DNA of 64,000 nucleotides, from assembly GCA_023422695.1 (NCBI GenBank), contig JAFAGN010000018.1:32098-96097 (forward strand). Reading direction: 5' to 3'. Numbering within the stretch: position 1 is the stretch's first letter; every line of letters starts with the position of its first letter. The position numbers and the translations under genes were made by a program. Shown one piece after another: positions 16,350 through 25,637 of this stretch. The notes beneath the pieces were generated by a model, which was not told where the DNA came from, made no database searches, and saw only the letters and a program-made list of their open reading frames with translations. The stretch comes from Pseudomonadota bacterium. GTDB lineage: Bacteria > Pseudomonadota > Alphaproteobacteria > Sphingomonadales > Sphingomonadaceae.

Positions 16350-17628
16350 CGTCTTCAGCCGCGATCTCTTCGCCGACCGCGCCGTCATCCTGTTCAAGCG
16401 CGATCGCGCCGAGAAGCTGCGCCCATTCGGCGCCCGGATTCTGCTCTAGGACGGCTAGGAATTGAACGAATGCTTTGATCGTGTTTCGCGGTGTCCGGAA
16501 ATAGGCTTCGCCGATCCGCTGATTGCAATGCTCCATGAAGGCCGCGAGCGCCGCATTGGGAACGAGATATTTTGAAGCATCGCCAAGAGCGAAGACCGAC
16601 CGGATATTGCCGAGTAGTACGAGGAAATCCTCGGGGGACAGATTCTGGAGCCGGATGACGGGCCCTGTCATGTCGACGAGGCCGTGCGCCGCGAACTGGT
16701 TTTCGGCCAGCCGCGACTGGAGCGCTTCATAGCTGTAGAGCCCACGCCGGCTGTCCATCAGAAACTCCGGGGTTCCGCCGAAGATGAAGCCGAGACCTTC
16801 CGAATTGCCCTGCAGCATGTCGTTGACGATCCGCAGGATCTGCTCGAAATTCTGGTTGCGCGCCTGAGCGCTTTGCAGCTTGTAGATGTTCACCATCTCG
16901 TCGAACACGACGACAAGGCCCGAATAGCCCGCCAGCCTCACAAATTTCGCGAGAAGTTTCAGGCTGTCATAGACATCGGCGTCGTCGATGATCGAGCGCA
17001 CCCCGAGCGCCTGGCGCGCCTCGGTCTTTGTCGGATATTCGGCGCGCAGCCAACGCAGCGCTGCCGCCTTCAGAGCGTCGTCGCCGGTTTCGCTCCCGCG
17101 CCAATAGCATTTCAGGACTTGTGCGAAATCATGGCCGCCTACCAATTCCTGAATCTCGCCAAGACGCGTGTGGATGGCTTGCTCGACCGTCTCGCCTCCG
17201 GTCTCGGCCTCCTTGACGCATTCGCTGATGAAGCGCTCGACGACACTTGCGAGCGCGCCTCCATCGGCTTTGGTCCGGGTTGCCATATGCCGCACTGCCT
17301 CGGCATAAAGGCCGCGCGCCTGCCCGCCCGTTGCATGAATGCGGCGGTCGGGGGCTAGGTCGGCGTGGATCGTTACGCAGCGTCGCTCGAGCGCGATCAG
17401 TCTGACGAGGCTGAGGAAGAAGGTCTTGCCGGCGCCATATTCGCCGATGATGAACCGTACCGACGAGCCGCCGTCGACGATCCGGTCGACATCCTTGACG
17501 AGCGCGCCGACCTCCAGCGCGCGGCCGACCTGGATATGCTGGAGGCCAATGCGCGGAACGACGCCGGCGGCTAACGCCTGAACGATAGTGTCGCGTTCAC
17601 GCGGCTTCACCTGTGCGGGCTGGGTCAT
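16324..17628 (-). CDS. BrxD-like ATPase (SngB-like, DUF2791)
   Basis: A 434-residue P-loop protein of the DUF2791/BrxD family. After an N-terminal helix (RERDTIVQALAAGVVP) comes RIGLQHIQVGR, then Walker A IGEYGAGKTFFL near residue 64, Walker B VVVFDEMVN near residue 246, and FGGTPEFLMD with an ADP-sensor-like arginine-rich SRRGLYSYEAL stretch. The family provides the ATPase of type 2 BREX (brxD) and of Shango. ATG 17628 overlaps the stop of the TerB gene (ATGA), and its end overlaps the helicase start, so the three are translationally coupled. A start 51 bases upstream is possible but would lie deep in the preceding gene. Confidence 0.85.
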   Translation of the reverse strand: MTQPAQVKPRERDTIVQALAAGVVPRIGLQHIQVGRALEVGALVKDVDRIVDGGSSVRFIIGEYGAGKTFFLSLVRLIALERRCVTIHADLAPDRRIHATGGQARGLYAEAVRHMATRTKADGGALASVVERFISECVKEAETGGETVEQAIHTRLGEIQELVGGHDFAQVLKCYWRGSETGDDALKAAALRWLRAEYPTKTEARQALGVRSIIDDADVYDSLKLLAKFVRLAGYSGLVVVFDEMVNIYKLQSAQARNQNFEQILRIVNDMLQGNSEGLGFIFGGTPEFLMDSRRGLYSYEALQSRLAENQFAAHGLVDMTGPVIRLQNLSPEDFLVLLGNIRSVFALGDASKYLVPNAALAAFMEHCNQRIGEAYFRTPRNTIKAFVQFLAVLEQNPGAEWAQLLGAIALEQDDGAVGEEIAAEDDGLADFTL

Positions 17629-20600
17629 GGTTTTTGGATCATTCCTTTGAGCGTGGTCAGGATATGTGGCTGCAGGCAATAGATGTCCTCATCTTCGATC
17701 GCGACCTCGTCGAGGATATCGAACGCCCAATCGTTGATCGTCTCGATCGCACCGCCGGGAAGAAGCTTCTCGCGCTTGCAGAGCGAAGCGAAGACATCGG
17801 CTTCAATGGGGCTCTCGATGAGCGCCATGAGAAGATGGCTATGGGGAGCATCTAGTCCGGCGAAGAGCGCTTGCTCTTCGGCCTGGAGCGGTGCGGCGGG
17901 TTCCGGTTCGTTTTCGGGGTCTTCCTCCCGGAAGATCGAGGCGAGCATGGTAGAGACGGCGGCCGTTTCTTCGCGGATGCGAGCGAGCTTGTCGCTATCG
18001 ATATCTCGCGAAACGCGGGCTGCGGCCTTGTTCGGGGTGGGCGCAGGTGACGGCGCATCAGGTCCGGAATGCAGCCGCGAATAAACTTCATCCTGCGGCT
18101 TCCCGAGCAATTTGTAGAGGCCCTCGAGAAAGCGCACCTCGGTCGGGGTGACGCGCTGATCGGCAAGCACGGCATTGATGACGGACTGCAGAACCATTTC
18201 TTTGTCGGCAGGGGTGAGATCGGCAACGCGCTTGGTCGCGGCGCGCAGCTTGGGCGGATTGTGCACAAGCGCATGCATGTGCGCCTCCAGCCGCGTGCGC
18301 TCCGGCGGCGTGAGTTCATTAAGTGCCCCGAGATCGCGCACGATCGATTCCAGTTCGGCCTCGACGACCAGATTATCAGCCTGTGCGGCGAGAACTGCGA
18401 TCTCTACCATCGTTCGTGCAACGTCATACCGTCCGCTGCCCGCCGCAGGCGCACCCGAGGTAGCGTCAAACAGGCACAGGGTCATATCCTCGCTGAGCGT
18501 CGGAGCCGGCCCGAAGCGCTTGTCGGGTTCGAAACCGACTTTCATTGCATCCAGGATATCGCCGAGACGCTTTCGATAATTTTGCCGTTGATCTTTGGCC
18601 TCAATTGCCCCGTTATCCAAAAACAGATCGAGGAGTTCAGCAAGCTTGACGGGCGCGAAGCCGGTCCCTGCGATCCTTTCTTCCAGCTGGCTTCGCACCA
18701 ACGCATAGCGGCCTGAAGGATCGCGCGACCGGATCAGCGGCGGAGCGAGCGCGGCGGCGAGCACCGAGCCTTGCTCGGCGGGGTGGCGGCCAAGGAAGCG
18801 GCTCAGGGGATCGAGCGCATCGGTGCAGTCGTTGAGCAACTGTTCGAACTTGGCGACAGGGGCACTGATCGAAGCGATGTCGGGAAGATGGTCTAGTGAC
18901 GCGATTGCGTTAAATTCGCTGCTTGCCGAACGATATTGATAACTTAGCCGCGTCTTGGGTTTGGCGACCTTGATCCCGCCCGGAAAGCGAGTCTCATATT
19001 CATGGTGCCAGAGCGCTTTGAAGTCGTCGAAGCACCGCTTCGCCGCGGTGCGGGGCCAGATTTGCGGATGCGCCAGCGCCCAGCAAAGCGCATCTTCAGC
19101 GCCTATCGGCTCGCCCTTGGCAACTTTCTCGCCGAGGTAGAGCCGGACCGGTATTGGTATTTCCCAAGCGTAGCGAGACTCGATCGATGCGGTGAGACTG
19201 TCAGGAGGCGATCCATGCAGGACTTGGGCGGCATCCATCAGCGAACGAGCGTATCCGGCGAAACTGTAGTTGTCGCCGTAAACCGACAAAAGCGCATCAA
19301 GCTCGCCCATAATGGCGCCGGATTCGTCCGCTGCCTTCGCTTTGACGAGCCGTCTTTCGAGACCGTAAAAATAAAGGAAAACATAGCCGATAGGAGTTGC
19401 CGGATTGCGTCTGCCGTCGGCTAGCCATTCAATATAGGCTCGCCGCGCACCGGGCTGAAGCTCGCTATAGTGCGGCCAATAGCCGAGGCTGCTACCGCTG
19501 CGGTCGGACCACGCCCCCAAGGGAAGCGCGGGGTCGACGAGGGCGCGGTGCCGACCCTCCTTCCTGGCCGGTGAACCGAAGTAAAGAAGCTCGGCTTCGA
19601 AATCGATGTCGCCGACAGTTACCCTTGTCGCCGCTGCAATCCAGCGTTCGGCGGCGATGTTGCGTCCAGTCGATGCTCGCGGGCGACCCGTCTCCGCCGC
19701 TGTCTTGGATGAAAAGAGCGATGAAAGGGCGCTATGAAAACCCGTCGCTACCTGCTCGCTGCCACGCTGCGCTGCAGGAATAGTTCGCTCAGACTGTTGT
19801 ACCAGGCGCGGATCGGGCGGGCGGATCGAGTTGGACGCGACGCCGCGCCGCCTTTCGGCATAGTGGCGGGCCTGGTCGAATGTCGTGAAAATATAACCGC
19901 CGCAAGCGAAGCGTCCATCGCCGGTCTCGTGCACTTCCGGCCAGTGCGGGAAGGGCAGGCTGTGCGGCGTCGTTGTGCTCGCGGGATTTTCGGGCTCAGT
20001 GACGATCGCCGTTTCAGCCGGCACATCCTCAGCCGCAGAACGCAAGATCGCGGGAGACGCGGTGGTGGCAGTAGAAGGGCGTGGCGGTGCTCCTGCGGGA
20101 AAAGTCGGCTTGCGCTTGCGCTTTCGCTCCGCCGCCGCGCGCGCTTGCTCGAAACTCGAATAGCTTAGCCCACCGCTCGCATAGCGCCCGTTCTCGGTGC
20201 GCCTAACGTCCGGGTCGCTGGTATCGCCCGCTTGCTCGGTGACCGGGCGTTCGGAGTTCGGACGTTCAGCAAAGGTGCGATCGGTGCGGTGCGTATGCGC
20301 GGGAAGAGGGCTAAGGGGCCTGCGTTGCCGCTCCGCGAAATCTCTCGCCTGTTGTTCGGTTGTAAAGCTGAACCCGCCGGCCACGAATCGGCCATCACTG
20401 CGGGCCTCCACGTCGGGATCGGCGAGCAACTCCGTGCCGGCAGATGGTGTGCCAGACGTCGACTGTGCCACATGGCTTTGAGGTGACGTCAGCCGATGGC
20501 GTTCTCGGTCTGGCGCGTCTTCGGTTACCGTCTCGCTTGGTCGCGCCACGGATTTGCCGGGGATTGCCATCAACAGCAGCGACAATGCAAAAAGCACGAG

Positions 20601-20930
20601 ACCAACAGGCGGTGCGATAAGCAACGCGAGATATGCGCTGCCGTTGATCAGCGCCAGCCAACCACTCAGTCCGATGTCGTGGAAACGGCGAACCTGAAGC
20701 GCGAACCAAGGAACTGCAGTTGCGAGCCACCACAATAAATAGATGAGAACAGCGTTTGGCGGGTCGGCGGCAGGGTCGGAGACATTTCCTATCTGGGCGT
20801 CGAAAAGCGAGCCGAAGACCGTGAACATGAAGACAAGCGCCGAAAGACTGAAAAACAGCCAGAATTCACTTCGTCCCGAGCGACCCTGAAAATCAGCATA
20901 GCGCCATAAAGGCCGCAATAAATTCGCCAT
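17625..20930 (-). CDS. DUF805-TerB_N-TerB_C protein (SngA-like)
   Basis: An 1101-residue multidomain protein. Residues 1-130 are a DUF805 domain: WRYADFQGRSGRSEFW, three or four hydrophobic helices and an RRFHDIGLSGW loop. Residues about 172-204, 240-271 and 330-362 are three copies of a 33-residue module reading roughly (D/E)V-x4-(D/N)GR(F/Y)-x2-GG-x-(F/Y)(T/S)(T/S)-x2-QAR-x2-AER, separated by low-complexity linkers. TerB_N follows (about 410-630; GYVFLYFYGLERR) and TerB_C fills the C-terminus. Shango SngA has TerB domains; the membrane domain and repeats are extra. ATG 20930 is chosen because DUF805 begins there. First gene of the operon. Confidence 0.85.
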   Translation of the reverse strand: MANLLRPLWRYADFQGRSGRSEFWLFFSLSALVFMFTVFGSLFDAQIGNVSDPAADPPNAVLIYLLWWLATAVPWFALQVRRFHDIGLSGWLALINGSAYLALLIAPPVGLVLFALSLLLMAIPGKSVARPSETVTEDAPDRERHRLTSPQSHVAQSTSGTPSAGTELLADPDVEARSDGRFVAGGFSFTTEQQARDFAERQRRPLSPLPAHTHRTDRTFAERPNSERPVTEQAGDTSDPDVRRTENGRYASGGLSYSSFEQARAAAERKRKRKPTFPAGAPPRPSTATTASPAILRSAAEDVPAETAIVTEPENPASTTTPHSLPFPHWPEVHETGDGRFACGGYIFTTFDQARHYAERRRGVASNSIRPPDPRLVQQSERTIPAAQRGSEQVATGFHSALSSLFSSKTAAETGRPRASTGRNIAAERWIAAATRVTVGDIDFEAELLYFGSPARKEGRHRALVDPALPLGAWSDRSGSSLGYWPHYSELQPGARRAYIEWLADGRRNPATPIGYVFLYFYGLERRLVKAKAADESGAIMGELDALLSVYGDNYSFAGYARSLMDAAQVLHGSPPDSLTASIESRYAWEIPIPVRLYLGEKVAKGEPIGAEDALCWALAHPQIWPRTAAKRCFDDFKALWHHEYETRFPGGIKVAKPKTRLSYQYRSASSEFNAIASLDHLPDIASISAPVAKFEQLLNDCTDALDPLSRFLGRHPAEQGSVLAAALAPPLIRSRDPSGRYALVRSQLEERIAGTGFAPVKLAELLDLFLDNGAIEAKDQRQNYRKRLGDILDAMKVGFEPDKRFGPAPTLSEDMTLCLFDATSGAPAAGSGRYDVARTMVEIAVLAAQADNLVVEAELESIVRDLGALNELTPPERTRLEAHMHALVHNPPKLRAATKRVADLTPADKEMVLQSVINAVLADQRVTPTEVRFLEGLYKLLGKPQDEVYSRLHSGPDAPSPAPTPNKAAARVSRDIDSDKLARIREETAAVSTMLASIFREEDPENEPEPAAPLQAEEQALFAGLDAPHSHLLMALIESPIEADVFASLCKREKLLPGGAIETINDWAFDILDEVAIEDEDIYCLQPHILTTLKGMIQKP

Positions 20931-21340
20931 CGCATCCAAAGCCCCCCTGAGCCCGGGGCAGCTTGTCGAACGTGCGGCGGATAAACAAGCGGTTATCGAC
21001 AAAGATCGATTAAGGGGACGCCGTCAAACTTATCGCGAGGGCACCCAAAGAACCCATGTTCAGGGTGCTGCGACCCCGTATGCAACTCTTGAGAAAATAG
21101 TCCAGATTGGATGGAATTTATGAGTATCAGGACCTGCCGATGCAACCGTGCTGATCGATCGAGTGCATTCCCCTTCTCGGCAATTAAGGTCCGCTTTCGC
21201 CTGTTTTCGGCCTGAAAGCCGACAGACTGCAACCGGCCACAAGCGGGCAACGGGCTAAAGAGCGCTTGCTGATTGTCTTGTCGCATGTGGGGGCAAGGCA
21301 GCAGGATAACGAGGTCGGACGGCTCGCGCGATCGAAATGC
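20931..21340. other. Gene-free upstream region of the Shango-like operon
   Basis: 410 bases without a convincing gene, presumably holding the promoter of the minus-strand operon. It contains an inverted copy of the dispersed repeat (21186-21223). No direct-repeat attachment site or tRNA was recognised. Confidence 0.5.
21186..21223. repeat. Dispersed repeat, inverted pair
   Basis: GTCCGCTTTC (21190-21199) and GAAAGCCGAC (21214-21223) form an imperfect inverted repeat with one mismatch around a 14-base centre. This is the most complete copy of the repeat in the window and shows it could fold as a hairpin. Confidence 0.5.
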
Positions 21341-21949
21341 TCAGCCGGGATAAGGTGATCCCCTCAATAGTCGGGCAAGATGCGTGGCATTAGCGGCCAC
21401 CATTTTGGCGGTCTCGGTTACTTTGCTGGGGCGATGCTTAAGGTCCTTGAAATCGACTGAACCCATCGCCTCACCGACCCAGTAGCAGGCGGCCACAGCG
21501 GGAATCGTCCATCCCACATCGTTCAGCGCCTGAAAGATTTGCGACGAAGCATTATGCGCGCCGTCTTCATTGCCGACGATCGCGGCAACAGCCACTTTCG
21601 AAAAGCTTGGCATCCGCCCCTTGTCGTCGGTCTCCGACAGGAAGGCATCCATTCGTTCCATCACAAGCTTGGCGACGCTTGATGCTTGACCCATCCAGAT
21701 CGGTGTGCCGAAGATGAGAATATCGGAGGCGAGGATCGCCTCGCGAATTTTCGGCCATTCGTCGCCAGCACCCTCGTTCGAGGTGACACCCCATTTGATG
21801 CTGTGCGCGGCGATACGGATGGGCTTGCCGACACGGACGCCTTCCGCCTCGAAATGTTCGGTAAGCACCGCGAGCATGGCATCGGTCGAGCTCTTGCGGC
21901 CACGGGCCGACAGCGAGCAATTGATCGCGGTAGCGGTAATCGGGGGCAT
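21341..21949 (-). CDS. Flavodoxin-fold NAD(P)H-dependent oxidoreductase
   Basis: A 202-residue flavodoxin/FMN-reductase fold protein. INCSLSARGRKSSTDAML near the N-terminus is the FMN-phosphate loop, FGTPIWMGQASSVAKL near residue 80 is the isoalloxazine loop, and IVGNEDGAHN near 124 fits the third FMN loop. These cytoplasmic enzymes transfer electrons from NAD(P)H to FMN, quinones or other acceptors. AAGGAGA precedes the ATG. Substrate is not predictable. It is the first gene beyond the defence island. Confidence 0.75.
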   Translation of the reverse strand: MPPITATAINCSLSARGRKSSTDAMLAVLTEHFEAEGVRVGKPIRIAAHSIKWGVTSNEGAGDEWPKIREAILASDILIFGTPIWMGQASSVAKLVMERMDAFLSETDDKGRMPSFSKVAVAAIVGNEDGAHNASSQIFQALNDVGWTIPAVAACYWVGEAMGSVDFKDLKHRPSKVTETAKMVAANATHLARLLRGSPYPG

Positions 21950-22122
21950 ATCGTCTCCTTTACCCCGCCGGGGTGAAGCGCGCGCCGGTCGCGGTTGGTT
22001 CCGATGTCATACTGGCGGCGTACTCGGAATGACGATGAGCGTCCGCTCTCGACGCGCCTTGGGCGAGTTCCGACAGGGAATTCATGTTGAAAATATCGGT
22101 GCCGCCGAGCGCGGGCAGTAAG

Positions 22123-22146
22123 AAGGGGCCGCCAAAGCGGCCCCTT
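22123..22146 (-). terminator. Strong hairpin after the BON gene
   Basis: Perfect 10-base stem AAGGGGCCGC / GCGGCCCCTT with a 4-base loop, 18 bases after the BON-gene stop on the minus strand. The downstream T content is low, so termination is likely but not certain. Confidence 0.6.
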
Positions 22147-22163
22147 CCTGCCGGCTTGCCGGG

Positions 22164-22955
22164 TCAATCGAGCTTGGGACTGACGACGCCCGAGCTGTAG
22201 CGCAGATTGTTCTGCACATGTTTGACGCCCGTGACGTCGTCGGCGACATCTTCGGCGCGGCGCTTCGACCGGCGATCCTCGACCGTGCCGGAGAGCGTGA
22301 CTTCGCCCTCTGCGACGCTGACCTCGATCTCGGAGGCGTCGATCCAGACATCCTCGGTAAGACGGTCGTTCACGTCCTCGCGGATGCGCTCGTCGGAGCG
22401 GATATAGCTTTTGGGGCCGCGGCCGCGATGATCGAGTTCCCGGCGACGGCGCGCGTCGCGATCGCCGAACCAGGAAAGCACTTCGTCGCCGGCGCGGTCG
22501 AGGAAGCCGCGGTCGTCCGGGTCGTAATCGGGGCTGCGCGTCCGCGGATAATTGCCGTAAGGCGAATAGCCCTCGACCGGGAGATAGCCGAACTCGCTCG
22601 GCCAGTAGTTGCCGCCGCGCGAACGATCCTCGCCTCGGGCTTCGCCGGCAGCATCGTAATAGGCGTCGCGGCGGGGCGTGCGGTCGTAACGGGGCCAGTC
22701 GGAGCGCTCAGCGCGGCGGACCGGCCGGCGATAGTCGCCCGCGCGCTCATCCTCCCAATTATCGCGGCGATATTCCTGCTCGCGATAGGCGCGGCGCGGG
22801 CGGCGCTGCTCGCGCTCGTCTTCCTCGATCGCCACATAAGCGCGCGAGGCATCCTCTGCGCGGCCGCGGTTGTAGCGACCCGGCGATGCGCCGGTGTCGG
22901 GGCTGCTGTTGTCGCTATAATACCAGAGCGGGGTGCGGTCGTCGAACCTGTCCAT
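22164..22955 (-). CDS. BON-domain protein with long charged N-terminus
   Basis: A 263-residue protein. Residues 1-190 are a highly charged, arginine/aspartate/tyrosine-rich region with repeated RRDxY-type pieces and a VLSWFGDRDARRRRELDHRG segment seen in related 'SWFGD' stress proteins. The last 70 residues are a BON domain (IREDVNDRLTED, DASEIEVSVAEGEVTLSGTV, KHVQNNL), which in OsmY and relatives binds phospholipid and helps under osmotic stress. No signal peptide is visible, so it may be cytoplasmic. GGAG precedes ATG 22955. Confidence 0.8.
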   Translation of the reverse strand: MDRFDDRTPLWYYSDNSSPDTGASPGRYNRGRAEDASRAYVAIEEDEREQRRPRRAYREQEYRRDNWEDERAGDYRRPVRRAERSDWPRYDRTPRRDAYYDAAGEARGEDRSRGGNYWPSEFGYLPVEGYSPYGNYPRTRSPDYDPDDRGFLDRAGDEVLSWFGDRDARRRRELDHRGRGPKSYIRSDERIREDVNDRLTEDVWIDASEIEVSVAEGEVTLSGTVEDRRSKRRAEDVADDVTGVKHVQNNLRYSSGVVSPKLD

Positions 22956-23161
22956 GATCCATCTCCATTTGTTGAGGGTGGCGGGCAGGTTGCCGGGAAG
23001 GGAGGCAACCCCCCGTCCCGCCGAACCGACGCATGGAGTGGGGGCAAGTTCCCGATTTGGGCGCAATATGTCGCGCTGCGACGTCAACGCATCGACGAAT
23101 GTGACCCGATCTCTCCAATGGGCGGTTGGCGTCGCCGGCGCTTCCGAGTTCTCATGGAGAA

Positions 23162-24085
23162 TCAAATCTGCAAAGGATCATACCCATTGGGCCGCGCGAG
23201 CTTTGCGTCCGGCGAACTGGCTGCTGGGGAACCGGATCTCTCCAACGCATCTTTCCAAAGCCTTCCCAGCTCGACGTCGATCCAGTCGGCGGCAAAAGGA
23301 TCGAGGCCAGAGCCGGGATAAAGGCAAAACTCGCCGAAAAGCGGTTGGCAGTCGATTTCGTAAAAATCGACCCGAACGAAGGCTAGGTTCCCGGCAAGCG
23401 TCTCTGCAGCTTGCAGCATCGCCCCGAGGGAGGAGGGTCTGGAAGGTCGATCGGCGGCAGGCACGAGCTGCCGCCAGTTGCGGTCATGCAATATCCAGCG
23501 GTGACGGACACCGCGCCCCAAATGTACCTGGACGTGCGTCGCGACACCGCCAAAGACGTAGATCTTGTAGTCGATGGGGAGAGGACGTGCGCCGCCGAGC
23601 AACGGCTCGGCGAAAACGCCACGCGGCACATTGCGATAAGCCCATTCGTCGAGCCAGCGGCCGTACTCCCGGCGCTGCCATCGGCGCGCGGCTCGCTGGA
23701 CCTGCTTCCAGCGCTCGCAGTCCGGAAATGTCTCCAAGATTTGATATTGGTTACACCCATGTCGCGCCTTGACGATAGATGGGAGGGCGAACGGAATCAT
23801 GCGCGGCAGAAGCTGGCCCTGCCAGAGCGTTGGTACGATCCAGTTTGCGCCGAGTTGCTCCGAGGCCAAGCGTTTTGCCTCAAGTTTATCCAGCAGCGTC
23901 GTTTGCAACGGTGACCGATCATTCAATTTGCGGAGCTGGACGAACTCGGTGAAGCGCGTCGGATTGAGCAGGTCGGGCAGGCGTCGATGACGCAAGGCGT
24001 AGAGAAGGGCAATCCGGTGCGCGGCTATCGAGGAGCCGACATTGTCCACTTTCGCCGGGTATTCCGAGGCGCGCGAGAGTTTCAT
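23162..24085 (-). CDS. TupA-like ATP-grasp protein
   Basis: A 307-residue protein resembling the TupA-like ATP-grasp family: LLNPTRFTEFVQLRKLND near residue 40, DKLEAKRLASEQLG near 66, a central IVKARHGCNQYQI strand, WLDEWAYRNVPRGVFAEPLL near 145, DYKIYVFGGVATHVQVHLGR near 170, and a C-terminal RVDFYEIDCQPLFGEFCLYPG metal/ATP-binding region. Relatives add amino acids to polysaccharides (teichuronopeptide in Bacillus) or modify exopolysaccharide. It is alone here, not in a polysaccharide operon. Family call is by pattern; substrate unknown. Confidence 0.75.
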   Translation of the reverse strand: MKLSRASEYPAKVDNVGSSIAAHRIALLYALRHRRLPDLLNPTRFTEFVQLRKLNDRSPLQTTLLDKLEAKRLASEQLGANWIVPTLWQGQLLPRMIPFALPSIVKARHGCNQYQILETFPDCERWKQVQRAARRWQRREYGRWLDEWAYRNVPRGVFAEPLLGGARPLPIDYKIYVFGGVATHVQVHLGRGVRHRWILHDRNWRQLVPAADRPSRPSSLGAMLQAAETLAGNLAFVRVDFYEIDCQPLFGEFCLYPGSGLDPFAADWIDVELGRLWKDALERSGSPAASSPDAKLARPNGYDPLQI

Positions 24086-24923
24086 GCCATGTCGGTCTCA
24101 GGGCTGAACGACGTGTGGCCGCTATCGCGGAAGCTCGGCCGATCCAGGTTTATATCGCGGCAAAGCTGCATGCGGATACGAACGACCCGGCGCAGAAAAC
24201 GCTCCCGGCAATATCATCGACCGACCTCCGATCACCTGGGCAGCGCTCAGGCGCTCGGGTGCGACCAACCGGTGAGGAACGCGTCATCGCGCGCACCGCT
24301 GCGGATCGCGTGCAGCATCGCACGTCTCAACCTCGGATCTTCATGAACGGGCAAAAGAAGATTGCTACCGGTCAGCCTATTCGAGCGAAGTGGGGAGGGA
24401 AAGACCCCGGCGTGACTATGCCGAAACAGAAAAAATGCTGACCGTGTATCCGATGATTTGATTGCAGCATCCGCTTGCCTCAAACATTAGGCGCGTAGCA
24501 CACTCCGACGGCCAAGCTGAGCGATATGTCGTTGAGCCGGATATGCGCGCCGATATTCGGACAACGTTGGGGAGCGGCGCGGACGACGATTGAATGCGTA
24601 CGCCGACGGCAATTCGACTGAGACGTGGGATCGAACAGCCGCGGCGATACGCGAAGCGATGCACATGGCGGCGGCAGACCGACCGATCACCGTCGAAGCC
24701 CGTGCGCCGTTCAAATGCAGTTGGCGAAGAAAGGTTGCAAAGATGGCACGCACGGTCGCCGCCATTCTGGAAAATTGTCGAGGCTGCCCTCCACGCGATC
24801 GCGGCCTCAGGCCTCGGTGCTGCCATTGCCGATAGACGAGGACGGAGAGCCGCGCGCGCGGGCACGGGCGGGAACGACGATAGCCGCGGCGCATTGGTCA
24901 TGAGACAGCAAAGGAGCTTTCCG
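24086..24923. other. Long gene-poor stretch
   Basis: 838 bases between the divergent TupA-like and DJ-1 genes. Several short frames exist; the best is a plus-strand frame from TTG 24590 (81 residues, containing TWDRTAAAIREAMHMAAADR) with fair third-position GC, but it has no ribosome site or known domain. It may be a gene remnant. Nothing else is supported. Confidence 0.4.
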
Positions 24924-25484
24924 ATGACCAAGGACAATATACTCGCCGGCTGCAGGATCCTGATCATGGCGACAGATGGCTTCGAACAATCCGAGCTTGA
25001 AGTGCCACTTCAGCGTCTGGAGGACGCCGGCGCGAAGGTCGAAATCGCATCGATCGACGATGATGATATTACCGGCTGGGACGAAGACGATTGGGGCGAC
25101 GAGGTCGAAGTCGATCTCAAGATCGCTGACGTCGATACCGACCGTTATGACGCGCTCGTCCTCCCGGGCGGTCAGATCAATCCCGACTTGCTGCGGGTCG
25201 AGGACAAGGCGATCTCGATCATCCGGGCCTTCGCAGGTGCTGGAAAGCCGGTTGCCGCGATTTGCCATGCGCCGTGGCTTCTTGTCGAAGCCGGGCTCGC
25301 ATCGGGCAAGCGAATGACGAGCTACAAGTCGATCCGCACAGATGTTGCCAATGCCGGCGCGCAGGTGGTCGATGAGAGCGTCGTGGTCGACGGCAATATC
25401 ATCACGAGTCGCTGTCCCGACGACCTGCTCGACTTTTGCGATGCGATCGTTGCAGCGGTGGCCGACCGCAGGGCGCGGCCGTAA
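24924..25484 (+). CDS. DJ-1/PfpI family protein
   Basis: A 186-residue class I glutamine-amidotransferase-like protein. ILIMATDGFEQSELEVP at 13-29 carries the conserved acidic residue, YDALVLPGGQINPD is near 74, and the nucleophile elbow AICHAPWLLVEAG near 112 contains the reactive cysteine followed by histidine, with RCPDDL near the end. This is the PfpI/YhbO type, linked to protease, glyoxalase or deglycase activity and to stress protection. AAGGAG 9 bases before ATG 24924 fixes the start. Confidence 0.85.
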   Translation: MTKDNILAGCRILIMATDGFEQSELEVPLQRLEDAGAKVEIASIDDDDITGWDEDDWGDEVEVDLKIADVDTDRYDALVLPGGQINPDLLRVEDKAISIIRAFAGAGKPVAAICHAPWLLVEAGLASGKRMTSYKSIRTDVANAGAQVVDESVVVDGNIITSRCPDDLLDFCDAIVAAVADRRARP

Positions 25485-25637
25485 CTGTGCCGAGCTCAAT
25501 ACGGGACTGTTGAGTTGTGAAAAGGCGATCGCGTGCGGGCACGGCGATTCTTGCGATAAGCTGTTGAAAGCTCGCTGTTCTATTTCGCGTCGCTTCAAAG
25601 CCTACCGCCCAGGCAGTTTGGAAAGAGGATGACCCAC

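Noticed and set aside
13310..20930. Type 2 BREX locus
   Set aside because: BrxD-like and helicase genes match, but no PglZ, methyltransferase PglX, PglW or PglY is present; TerB proteins fit Shango better.
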